Below are positions 41,301-51,851 of a stretch of DNA of 64,000 nucleotides, one piece after another (position 1 is the stretch's first letter; each line of letters starts with the position of its first letter). Origin of the DNA: Gymnorhina tibicen (lineage: Eukaryota; Chordata; Aves; Passeriformes; Artamidae); contig VXAZ01006886.1 of the NCBI GenBank assembly GCA_013399875.1, positions 2,240,514 through 2,304,513 on the forward strand. Reading direction: 5' to 3'. The notes beneath the pieces were generated by a model that saw nothing but the letters and a program-made list of their open reading frames with translations, was not told the DNA's origin and did no database searches. A program made the position numbers and the translations under genes.

Positions 41301-41505
41301 TCTATGTACAACAACAACCTCCATGTTCTTGCTTTTAGAATCCACACCAAAATTGTGAAGCTGTAATTACTCATATCCACTTAGTAGAAATTCTTAACTC
41401 ACCGGAAAACTTCCCTACTGATTTAGTCACTGATTGTTACACAGATACCAAGATTTTTACTTTCTCCCGGTAAATATCCTGATTCCACAGAAGAGCTGTG
41501 TCCGA

Positions 41506-41624
41506 TTTCACAGACTGCTCAGAGTTGGAAGGGAACCACAGGGATCACGGAGTCCAACGCTCACACGAACGGTCCATGCAGGGATCGCACCCACACTGTC
41601 ATTAGCACCAACTGAGCTCATCTC
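41506..41624 (-). mobile_element. tRNA-Ile/CR1 composite SINE (TguSINE1-like)
   Basis: On the minus strand the head reads as a tRNA-Ile derivative: an A box (GAGCTCAGTTGG), GCTAATGAC from the anticodon region, a B box (GTGCGATCCC) and GCATGGACC from the acceptor end. It is followed by a CR1-type tail (GTTGGACTCCGTGATCC, then CCTTCCAACTCTGAGCAG and TCTGTG). This head-to-tail design is that of TguSINE1 of passerine birds. About 11 bases are missing between the two GGT motifs of the D arm compared with tRNA-Ile, as expected from a deletion between short repeats. CpG density is high, as in many SINEs. Confidence 0.82.
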
Positions 41625-43158
41625 ATCTTCATTGTCCATTTCACGGACTCGGACTCCTTAATTCTGCCTTTATAGGCAGCAGCATCGAGAGCACAACTGC
41701 ATCAACGCTATTTGGCAATACTGGCTCACAGCTGCAGAGAACAAGTAGTAGGAGTAATTGTTTGTTTAATGCCTCTGCCAGAAAAATGTATTTTGGAAGA
41801 ATGAAGACCCAGCTGTGTTGGTTGCTGCACAAGGACCAGCCAAAAGCATAAATAATCCCATGAAAAACAACGAGGCAATTTACAGTTTCTTGAACTAAGA
41901 TTGGCATATCCAGAAGGCCTGAGCCCCAAGAAATGAGCATAAAAACATAGAAAGCACAGGCACACAATAGGCCTCTGCTCAGACATTGCCTATTCTACTT
42001 AAACCATTGAAATTCAAGTTCAAGTCATCTGGGCTAACTACAGAGTGGAAATACACACAGTGGAGGGAGCAAACACTTTTTTTCCTTCCTATTAGGAAAC
42101 CACACTCCCACAAATTTCATTTCTCTACTATCTTTAGTATCTTTGCACCCTGCATACTTTGTATTTACACCTTAGCTCATCTCCACAACAGAGGACAATG
42201 ATATTCTGTTGCTATTTTACAGCAGTGCTTGAATTACTGTCATGAAATTGAGGAGTGTTTCTGATACAGAACTTTCTGTTCTGATTCACCTCAAACAACT
42301 TTCCTGAAATTAAACTCTCCCTTCAGAAACTGCAAGTTTTACTTGAATGAAGATTACAAGTAATCCTCTGCTATATCAGATTATATAATATAGGGCACAC
42401 GGTACCTCTAGATAATTGCAGGGCAGGATACAAATGAAGATTAATCTTTTTCACTCTGACATGAGGCAAACAACAGCTGCAGGTTTAAATTATACCATCA
42501 AATTCCACAAGACCGTAAAAGCTTAACGGTATCAACACCAGTTTTCAATCTAAGTGAAACAGTATATATTCACTAAGGCACTGAGAGATTTTCACAATTT
42601 AGGGAGAGATGCACCTGATATCTTGTGCTTTTGCTCTTACTACTAAAGCTTCTATTCATCAAAACTCAATTGCAGTTGCCTCTGCTCCCACCCCTCCTCA
42701 AAAACCTCTTCTACCGCAAGGAACAGTTCACTGACTGCAGCTTGTTAAGCAAAAGAGCGCCTAAAGTACACAGATTCATATTGGGAAAGCAGCTAAACAA
42801 TTACACAGGGATATTGATTACCAAAGACATTTACTTTTATTAAAAGCATTATTCAGATTTGAACACTGACTGAACATTTCACACTGCGTTCAGTCAACAG
42901 CAATGCTTCACGTCCCAGTGGGCTACAAGCTAAGCTCCAGCTCCATGGCATAGTGTGTGGCAGAAGAATCCAACCATGGAATTATCCCATTTATCATCCT
43001 AATTATGCCTCAGAAGCTGCTGCATTAACATCAATATCTGCATCAAACTCCAGGTGTCACTACATATTCTCAGGCAATGAGCAATGTCAGCATGCGAAAT
43101 ATAGAGCTGCCCAGGCAGAAATCAATGGGATATTACTTCAATCGTCCCCTCCCTTCAG

Positions 43159-43364
43159 GATCCTGGCCAGATGAAGAAATATCTGTGTTTGATCCTTATA
43201 CTTACAGAGGGCCCCAGCTGATACGATGTGCGACTCCACAGAGCAGCTTGGAGAACCCTACAACACCCAGATCAACAACTCACACTCTCACATCGAGTGC
43301 AAAAAGAGCTTTGTGCAATATTTTTACCAGACATGAAAGGAAGAAAGGAAGATCCCTTGCATAG
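43159..43364 (+). CDS. candidate terminal exon, plus strand
   Basis: A strong acceptor (TCGTCCCCTCCCTTCAG ending at 43158) is followed by 68 open codons ending in TAG. The peptide is hydrophilic: an acidic/aromatic opening (SWPDEEISVFDPYTYRG), a Ser/Thr/Pro-rich middle and a basic tail (RHERKKGR). That composition suits a disordered cytoplasmic or nuclear tail. No domain is recognised. The 5' part of the same open frame, back to 43077, would be intron in this reading. It lies about 1.5 kb upstream of another coding-like plus frame at 44628. Confidence 0.25.
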
Positions 43365-44627
43365 TAAGTACATTTAGACTGCTGAAAGAATAAACAGAAA
43401 AGATATTCTGTAAAATGCGCAATGAGAACACACAGGTGCTATTGCAACACTGAGGTATGGCCAGTCATGACCAACAAAAGGAGCCCTCATGACAAGGTCA
43501 CAGTGCTCACAGACTGCCCCCACAACACTGAAAGCACCTATGGCATGGTGAGAAAAGCACCATGGTAAGAGGAGATTCACAGGAAAGCCATCCCACACAA
43601 CTCATCTGAAAGCACCCCCAAAAGCAGTGTGAGCATACGGCTTTGTGTTAGCAGCGTTGGAACATGGTAACCAGCAGAGCAAAATGGTTATCAAAAATAA
43701 ACTTGTACAGGATCTTTTCAAGGAATAGCTACAGTGACTGCCAAGAGAACAAATACTGACCCATAGTCCTCTCTGACACACAAACTGTTTTTACACCCAG
43801 CACGGACAACACCAGTGTGAATCCCCCCTCCCCTCCCAGCTTCTTGTTCCACAGCTACAAACACATGAAGCAGCAAAAACAAGGAATTAGAAGCTTCGTA
43901 AAGTAATTTTTTTACAGAGGAAAAAGTATCCTTCCCACAGATTAAATGCAATCTTTGATTCAGATCTTTACATTTAAGAGCAACAGACTTCTCACTGCAT
44001 TTATATTAATGCTCAGACGGGAAGCTTTGTTGATTAAACATTCAATTGCTGTTGAGTATCACCACAGCCTTATTACCTCGTGGTGGTGTCTGAGAGTGAA
44101 TCTAATTCTAGCCCAGCACTAACGCCTGTAAATTTTTTCTGAACTGAATTTGCTTTTTCATACTTGTGCAAATGACTAATTTGCTCAGTAGTAAAACTTC
44201 TTTGCTGACTGCAATAAAAACAACCCCAAAACCACACCACAGGCAGTTTAATCAAAACTAGCACATCTTACAGGCCCTAAAATGAAGGGGGAGCTATGGG
44301 CAAATGACTGGAAAGAGGAACAGCAGCTTTCTCTTTTTATTTATATACTGTGTTCAAGTTGGCTGACTTTGGTTTTTTGTTAAAATTTAGGCCTCTTCTT
44401 GGGCAGCTATTTGTACTGTGATGACATTGACTTGATAGAAGACTGTCAGAAATACAGGAAGCTCTTACCAGAATCCATCAAACCATTTTAAAAGTCATCT
44501 AAAAGAAGGTCCATGTAAACATGATACCCACTGGTTAAACCACTGCCAGCCTTGATTGTATTTATAGTATCAGAAGGTTCTTCTAAATTACCTTGGCTTC
44601 TTGTTTAGTACTACCTATTCCTAGTTA

Positions 44628-44855
44628 ATGAAAGTTGAGTTCAACAGTAGCATTCTGACTGCAGGTATATTGTCTAAATGGAACAAAGATTCTGCTGATA
44701 TTAAAGTATGCAGGATGGAGGAGATGCCCTGTGTAAGTCTGAAAAGAACCACGGCCTTCTTCATGGTGTCCTCTAACTGCATGCTGTATGAAACCCTGCA
44801 CATTAAATGGCACAGCAGAACCTACAAAGAGAGCAATCAGGGATATGAGCTGTAA
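44628..44855 (+). CDS. coding-like small open frame, plus strand
   Basis: This is a 75-codon ATG-to-TAA frame with uniform, coding-like codon choice (AAC, TAC, CTG, ATG and GAG frequent, few A/T-only codons). An internal acceptor-like site (CATTCTGACTGCAG near 44664) could start an exon instead of the ATG. The peptide has four cysteines and mixed charge, with no clear membrane segment. It is not recognised. The other strand is also open here, for 60 codons, which weakens the case. Confidence 0.18.
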   Translation: MKVEFNSSILTAGILSKWNKDSADIKVCRMEEMPCVSLKRTTAFFMVSSNCMLYETLHIKWHSRTYKESNQGYEL

Positions 44856-46189
44856 TTTAAGGTAAAAATAGTCTGTTCACAGACTTAGACAAAGAAACCA
44901 CAAAAGAATGTGCTGCTGAGAAATGCTTTCTCCTGCAAGGTAAAGATGCATCACATTAAAAGAGATTTATTTTCAAATGAAATTTGTAATACATTTTGAC
45001 AAGAATAAACAGCCAAGATGGGGAACAACTTCTAAATTATTAAAAATATGAATTGACTTAATTTTATTCTTATGAATACTAAAATAAAGCTTTGCCTTAA
45101 TTTTGTTCCGAGACCTCTTCTCAAACAAGGAGGAGGACCTGTTGTTACGCTCATGGCTTTATTATTCCCCTTTGAATTTTATGAAGCAAAAAATGAATGT
45201 AAGAAATTATTTCTTAAATGGCTCACATCATCTTAGGTCCCCTTTTTCACCTTATGAAATGTTTCCCACTAATCTTGATTTCACAAAAGGACAAAGGGAG
45301 GTAAAAACATTGGAGACATTTTTTCTGATTCCCTTTTTTTGTACATGAATGCAAACAATTAGATTATAATTAATGTTTTATCTGTCAGCTACTCCTAATA
45401 TAACAACATGGCACTTCCATCTGAGCAGTAGTTTCTGTCACTTACTGCTTTTTCTGTATTAATATTTCATGGTATTTAAAAAAACCCACAAAAACCACAA
45501 GAACAAAGTCAGCAGTAAAATAAAATACAAGAGAGACCAAAGAGTCACTTCAGACCTCATTTTCTATTCATGGTGTAGAGTTTAACAAATAATGTGTCTG
45601 TGTTTGATTTTATTATGTTACTGTGTGACCTACAGAATCTCGGGAGACCAGCTAAGAGAGATGACCATCATTCCATTAGTGAGAAAAATCAATAAGAGTA
45701 GTTACACACTTTATGCAGTCTAAAACCTAATTCATACAGAATTTTTAAGGAGAAGAATAAAAAAACCCAAACAAGCAATTCATAACTTTCCCTAGCCAAT
45801 AAAGTAAAAGAAAACTATGTTTCATTCACAATCAAGGCCAAGAGTCTGGCTGTTATGCCTAAATACACCAAATGCAAATATAAGTAGCATCAGTATTACA
45901 ATATAGTGTTGCTTTGGGGGTTTGGTGGGTGGTTTTTTCCCCCCTTTCAAACCATTCTTATCTATAATTTCACACCTAGTAAAAATGACATCCATATTTT
46001 ACAGTAGCTAGAAATGCTAAACTAAGAACCGACACAAATGGAAAGTAGAGATAAGAGACAAGCGTTCTGCTTAGAAAAAGAAAGTAAAAAAAAAAAATTA
46101 GCTTGCAAGCTTTTCTCCCATCTCTGTTTTCTCAGGCTCCTTTAGTGCTTTTGCCAGAGGAGAAACGTAAAAATAAACTGGGGTGATAG

Positions 46190-46410
46190 GAAAACTAGCG
46201 ACACCCTAAGAAAATTACTTTTAAAGCCCTGAACAGCAATTTCCAGCCAGGGCATAATACTGCGCGGTAACCTGCATGTTCCTGCCTCGGTAATGACACG
46301 GCATCCCTGCCACCAAACGGGACCCTGCTGAGCCACGAAGGCTCACGAACCTTAATGACACCGTAAGGGGATAACAGGCGAACATGAAAGAATGCCAGCT
46401 TCATGCGCAC
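46190..46410. other. CpG-enriched patch
   Basis: About ten to twelve CpGs lie in 220 bases (for example TGCGCGGTAACC and CACCGTAAGG), well above the flanks but below island density. Both strands are open for short stretches. It may be a weak regulatory element or the remains of a young repeat; nothing was recognised. Confidence 0.4.
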
Positions 46411-47204
46411 TGCAACAGCAGCTCACAAATCAGTAACTGCCAGCAGTATTCACCGTGATTTTCAATTATCCTTGAAACACCCAGTCATACCGGAATTTAG
46501 TTTAAGGGACAAAGTGCAACTACAGGCATCAGAGCCTAATCAAAAACCCCCACATTTCTCAGATGGTGTGGGGATGCTTAGAATAATGAATAATCTTCTT
46601 AAAAAACCCCACAGAGCAGAAAGATGTGTAAGCCTGGAGAAAACAGCACAGCGCTGAACGCACCCCTCTCAGGGGCTGGGAAATCATTCACACTTAGGAC
46701 TGCCCTGTTGATTGCCCTAATTATCAGCTTCCTCCCCAGTTCTGGTCACAGACAGAGCACACACACCTTGCTGCATTATCCAGTGGTTGCTATGACACTC
46801 TGAAGTAGCTGACAAAGACCCTTTGCTTTGCTGAACACAGACCAAGAGCATCCTCAGCCCTGAAACACAGAAGCTGCTCAAACGCGCGCTCCAGGAGAAG
46901 CTCCATCCTTTGGAGCACGTGGAGAACAAGCCAGGATGCTGCTCAAACCCTTGAACAGGCAGCAAACACAACTTTCAGCCCCCAGCTTTGTCCGAGGCTG
47001 GGAAGAGGCACTGGCTCTGGAGACCACTGCAGGAAGGCTGCAACTGGTACCATTAACCCCCGGGTGCTGGTGGACAGCTCTGGCCCAGGGCTACAGACAC
47101 TCTCTCCTTGAGGAGATCAAATAAATAAATCAGCTTTATCATAGCTAACAGGTTCAATAGAATATAATGCAAGGGGAAAAGAATTCTTTAAAAGCTACCA
47201 GAGT

Positions 47205-47330
47205 CAGCAAACGAAAAAAACAGAAAACCCAAAAGAAACCCAAAACAAAACAACAAACCACAAGAAAACCAACCAACCCAAAAAAAAAAAAAAAAAACAC
47301 AACACACCACAGGCCAAGCAACCAAAACAC
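47205..47330 (+). repeat. A/C-rich low-complexity tract lacking T
   Basis: There is no T on the + strand for 126 consecutive bases; the tract is mostly A and C with few G. It contains an 18-base A run (47280-47297) and degenerate AAAC/AACC units. The matching open frames (lysine/threonine-rich on +, Phe/Gly/Trp-rich on -) are compositional and not genes. Confidence 0.9.
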
Positions 47331-47916
47331 TGAAAAAATAAGAAACTCGCAAACTGTTTCTCAGGAATAGTACAAAACCCTGAGGGAAAGGAAGGGAAGA
47401 AAGCCCACGGTGCCAGTATTGCTGCCACAGTCTCCACATCCAGGGTAAAAATGCAATTGAGTTGCTGCACTTCCAAGGGAGTTAAGTGTGTGCCATTAAG
47501 GACAGCTATAGATTGTAAGACAGCAAGAGGGAAAGAAAACTGAAATCAAGAAAAGAACCACCTAGTCTGAGTACCTCCAAGCTACCTCAACCTTTTGGAA
47601 CAGGGCATTTGGGCTGTGGAAGATGTTTTCTTCCTAAGTTTTAGTGGGAAACACATTTTTGGCACACTACCCAAAACCAAGGTACTTGTTTCACACTTGC
47701 TTTAACAGCAGAGCTGAGAGTGAATGACACTGGTGCTTCTACCACCACCGCCCAGCTGGTTTATGACAGAATTCAGAGATCATTTTGCCCATTCACAAGA
47801 ACAAAAGAAGCCAGATAAAGCCATGTTCTGGCTCATACAAACAGCATGCGCTGCTTCCTTTCCTTGCACTCCTCCGTGTTCCTCACTCGGCTACACAAAG
47901 TGCAAAGATCTGGCTT

Positions 47917-47950
47917 GGGAGCACAGAACAGGTGGGAGCACAGAACAGGT
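47917..47950 (+). repeat. perfect 17-base tandem duplication
   Basis: GGGAGCACAGAACAGGT occurs twice in immediate tandem with no mismatch, which implies a recent slippage duplication. Confidence 0.95.
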
Positions 47951-49017
47951 GACAAGCTGATAATCACAGAATGTGGCTCATCTCTCAACAGAGAGTAGCA
48001 TTTAAAATAGAAAATGCATCACACCTCTTTCACGAAGAATAAGCAGCAAAGGAAAATAAACTTCAAGCCAAATCCTGCCCATGGAATCTCACAGAGCCAA
48101 GAAGGAAGCAAGAAGAGCAAATCCATGGTGTTTCATGAGCAATGTCTTAGCCCAGAGCCTTCCTTCTTTCCAGTGCCACATCTTGAGGCAAATCCTAATA
48201 CAAAGTCATCTCATTGTGAAAGAGGGGTTTATAAGCTGCTTGAAAGAAACAGAGCATATAGTTTTGTACTGCCTTGGACACTGATCTTGATCGGCAGAAT
48301 ATGCACTGCTACCATTTCCCAACTGAAAGCCCAGTTTTGATCTCTTTACTTTCAACTTCATTAATAAGCCCCCCTGCTGACTTCAATGAAGGAAAAAAAA
48401 TAGGAAAAGACATTAGCTAGCATAATTAAAGGGATTAGAATCTGATGCATATCAATCCCAAAAAGCCATCTGATTACAGAACAAACCCCAAGTATTGTAC
48501 AACAAAAAGACAGACATTAAACTGAAGTCCAAAACCAGGTCTTTTCACCAAGTCATTAAGAAATGCATAAAATATATTTGTATTTTCCGTGCTTCAACTG
48601 TTACAGGTCTTGCCTGCAAAAATTACAAATAAATGTTTAAGAAGTTAACAAATGCACCGTTCTCATACACAGAAACAGTGGCCTAAAGCTAATCAATCAA
48701 TTGATCTACAGATTCATCAAATCTACTCCTAAAATGGAAATGGAACAGTTGAATTCCATATGCTATCATTTATGCAGAATATGCAGGGTACATACAAATA
48801 AGTAATACAAGGCATGTATTGCAAGCAAGGATACACGATATTTTAAAGTAGTTTTTACAAAGTGTTCATATCATATTACAGTTCTCTTCAAGAAGTCAAC
48901 TTAAAATGGGAAACATTTTCATGAATCAGTGCTCCAGATGCATTTAAAAAGAACTAACAGCATGAAAAATCCTTCTTTATGGTAGAGTTTTTACAAATAA
49001 CTTGACAAATAAACTTA

Positions 49018-49064
49018 AATTCTTAATTCTTAATTCTTTAAATTCTTAGAATTAAAATTCTAAG
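49018..49064 (+). repeat. degenerate TTCTTAA tandem units and AT-rich palindrome
   Basis: TTCTTAA-type heptamers are repeated three to four times, followed by CTTAGAATT-AA-AATTCTAAG (49045-49064), a perfect inverted repeat with 9-base arms. Confidence 0.8.
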
Positions 49065-50280
49065 CAGCAATATACATCTAAAGTAAGCCTAATCTTGGAC
49101 TAAGTAATTTCCCTCAGTTGCTGACGTAACATTTCGTATGAGAAGTTTGAGTACAACACAAGGAACTACAAAAAGCACATGTAATGATCTTTATCCTGTT
49201 ATCAGCTGCATTCAGATACATTGGTGATGAGACTTCTTAAAATCCACCTTCTCTTCAGAAGTACCACGCTGAGAAACAGCCCTGTCCATCAAATAGTATG
49301 TATCTTATGCTTGGAGTGTTGAGCACATCAACTGTTTCTTAGTCTTTTAATAACATTTTTCCTACCTGCAAAAGTTAATTTAATAAATTCCACTTATTAG
49401 TTTTAACATCCTTACCAATTGCTCCATGATATTAAATATTTCTCATAGGATGCAATCAAAAATTCACTGGCATGAGTCAGGAATGGCAACATTGGTGTCC
49501 CGTGGAAAATACGTGGCTGAGTTTCTCCAAACTCCACACTCAAGAATGATCTCCCTGACTGAAAGGATTTGCAGTTAAATAGATAACCTGTCAGCACCTT
49601 GAGAAAAAGAGAAGGTCAAAAGGTCTGGGTGGGCTAAACAGCATTTCGCAGAAACACAGGGAAAATTTGAGCCCCAAGCACAAAGAAAGACTTTCTAGCA
49701 CACGGTCCCAGCCTCACACAATATCCATCTCAAAGACTTCAGAAACAGGGATAATACCATGATTTTTGTCACCTTCTCCTGTTCACTACAGAACATTAGT
49801 TAAACTAAACGGTGGCTAAAACCGATGCCATAAAGACACTTTTCAGCACATCAGTAGTAACCACATCACTGGGTCCGGTAGCAATTTGCTCAAGGCAAGA
49901 TTTTTAAAGAGATTTACAGTACTGACATATGTAAAGTTAATTTTTTTAAAATAAATCAACATTTTTGTTCTTTTCTAGTTCTCCAAAACTGTTAAACTAC
50001 AATTTTACTCTCTAATCTTAAGAGGTGCCTTGGGGTGACATGAAATATGCAAACACTCTCTCTTTAACTTACCCGAGTTACAAGGTGGGTATCAAGAAGC
50101 CCCAGGAGACTTCAGCCCACTTACCCATACTTTGCATCTGAACAATTCAGAACAGGCTGCAAAAATCTCTTGACTGTCCTGAAGACAGGTTGTTTTTAAA
50201 AACTGAAGACAAAACCCAACTTTACCATTTGAAAAGAAAGGGAAACATTAACAGGAGAAAGAGGAACAAAGTCAATTATA

Positions 50281-50400
50281 ATTTTTAATTAGCTTTCCAA
50301 GCTATTCAGTGAACATTGGTGCTCATGAATAGCAATCAATACTGCATTCTAGTAATTTGTTATGCAAATTAAGCACTTCAGCAGTATTATCCCATCCAAA
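50281..50400. promoter_or_regulatory. possible conserved non-coding element with octamer
   Basis: TTTTTAATTAGC, AGCAATCAATACTGC and TTATGCAAATTAAG (octamer ATGCAAAT at 50362-50369) are packed into 120 bases. A second octamer lies at 50836-50843. Confidence 0.25.
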
Positions 50401-50710
50401 AGTTAATACCCTTAACAAAAACTCAAAAAAATTAAAATCTATTTGCCCTTATTATAAAGGCAAAGGAAAGAATGAACAGAGAGAACTTTCCTGGAATTTG
50501 AACTAGTTCTACAAAGGTACCTGTTTACATTCCAGAACAATTCCCACAATTTGAAGAAGATTTTGATAACCAGACGCTTTTGAAATACCAAGCCCAAATT
50601 CACAAAAGACAGTTTGTTCAAGAATTATAGCAGAAAAAGTGAACCATTAGCATATATAAAAGGAGTTTACAGCCTTAGTATAGTAAGAACAAAGTCAATA
50701 TCTCCACTAT

Positions 50711-50734
50711 GAAAGAAAAAGAAAGAAAAAGAAG
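50711..50734 (+). repeat. GAAA/GAAAAA purine microsatellite
   Basis: Two copies of GAAAGAAAAA followed by GAAG; a pure purine run. Confidence 0.9.
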
Positions 50735-51446
50735 ACCCAAACCACTGGTACTGGTCACATTGAAGCCTGGTCTGAATGCAGAGGAAGAATGGTCAAACCT
50801 CATGTAATTCCTGCTATAAAAGCTATGAAGACAATATGCAAATTTTCCCCTAGAACGTTGTTTTCAGTGATATTTGAAAACAATGTATCTTCAGCTGCAT
50901 GGTAAACATAGCACACACAGCAACTCATAAGTAACATCAAGTTAACCCAGTCAGCAGCTGGTGAAAACTTATTTTAAAATCGAAAGCATTCTTTTTTTTT
51001 CTCCTGGCCAGACAAAGTCTGTAGTGTTAACAGAACATATTCATCTCAGCAGCAGTCAGGTGTTTTACTGGTCATGCAGAAGTCTCACTTTATCACACAC
51101 ATACCCAGACAAAGTATTGCAAATCACCGGAAAATCTTCTCCATAATTTCTGCCAGCACAAAGGAGCATGATCCCACATGGTTTGTTGGGTTTTCAAGCA
51201 TATTACCTACTATGTCTCTATTTCAGGTCACACAAATGTGGAACATCACTTTGTACAAAGGCTATGAAACATGGTCAACACAATTTCTCTCACCCATTCT
51301 GAACTCCTGTGTGCAAACTTGCAGATTACCAAGGGTCTGCACACATGGACTGACTCAACTTTCCTGTAGTTAGGAGAATGACCCACTGACTCCCACATGA
51401 GCTGATGTGCCCCTGAAATACAAGAATACTTCAGAATAATACTTCA

Positions 51447-51851
51447 TTAAAATGAGCACACTTGTTCTCCAATTTCTCTAAAATAAATACTGCATGGAAA
51501 TTCCCCTGCAGCAAAAGTGTCTCCAGCTAAATCACTGCAGTGAACAGTGCAGCAACTTCTCAGGGTCACGCTCTTACAGAACCCTTTCGGATCCATGAGC
51601 TGGCAATGACATCTCCATTCCCTTTCTGCAATGCAATGATCATGTGCACTCCCCATCTTGGAGAAAAAATACCAGTGTGAGCACATGATGCGGCAGTTCT
51701 TGTGCATTTTGAGCAGTCCATTTTTTATGAGGACCACAGGGGAGCTCATTATCTTCCCAAGGTAGGTGCAATTGTTGTTCTGAGCCAGGTATCTTGGAAA
51801 GTCTATGCAGAACCTTCCCTTTGAAGGGCAGAAGTCACTCTCAAAGTTTTG
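51447..51851 (-). CDS. probable terminal coding exon, cysteine-rich secreted or ectodomain protein
   Basis: The frame is open for 134 codons and ends in TAA. It is preceded by an AG (GTGCAG ending at 51852), and an in-frame stop lies nine codons before that, so coding should begin at this acceptor. Codon choice looks genic (AAC, TAC, CTG, GTG and AAG are frequent), unlike the surrounding DNA. The product has 14 cysteines, an even number that suits disulfide bonding, and one N-C-T glycosylation sequon at residues 27-29. No membrane helix is visible. A late stretch with spacing C-x8-C-x7-CC-x3-C resembles the PLAC domain (protease and lacunin) that ends many ADAMTS and ADAMTS-like proteins, but here about 27 residues follow it and the flanking cysteines do not fit a thrombospondin repeat. 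I do not recognise the gene. The polypyrimidine tract is weak and no AATAAA was found within about 1.5 kb downstream. The CpG island near 54 kb could supply its first exon. Confidence 0.5.
   Translation of the reverse strand, partial: QNFESDFCPSKGRFCIDFPRYLAQNNNCTYLGKIMSSPVVLIKNGLLKMHKNCRIMCSHWYFFSKMGSAHDHCIAEREWRCHCQLMDPKGFCKSVTLRSCCTVHCSDLAGDTFAAGEFPCSIYFREIGEQVCSF

Larger units (their letters stand above)
26506..41505. other. long non-coding stretch
   Basis: Contains the homeodomain/POU cluster at 28.6 kb, the palindrome at 37.96 kb and the hairpin at 38.3 kb. Between 26960 and 27560 GC rises and CTGCAG/AGCTGC motifs recur, but CpG stays low, so it is not an island. The open frame at 30911-31327 (-) has no recognised product. 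Confidence 0.55.
41625..51446. other. mostly non-coding, two candidate frames
   Basis: Apart from the frames at 43159 and 44628, the CpG patch at 46.2 kb, the T-free tract at 47.2 kb and the listed repeats, nothing is recognised. The stretch below 51446 would include any 3' untranslated region of the cysteine-rich exon. Confidence 0.5.
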
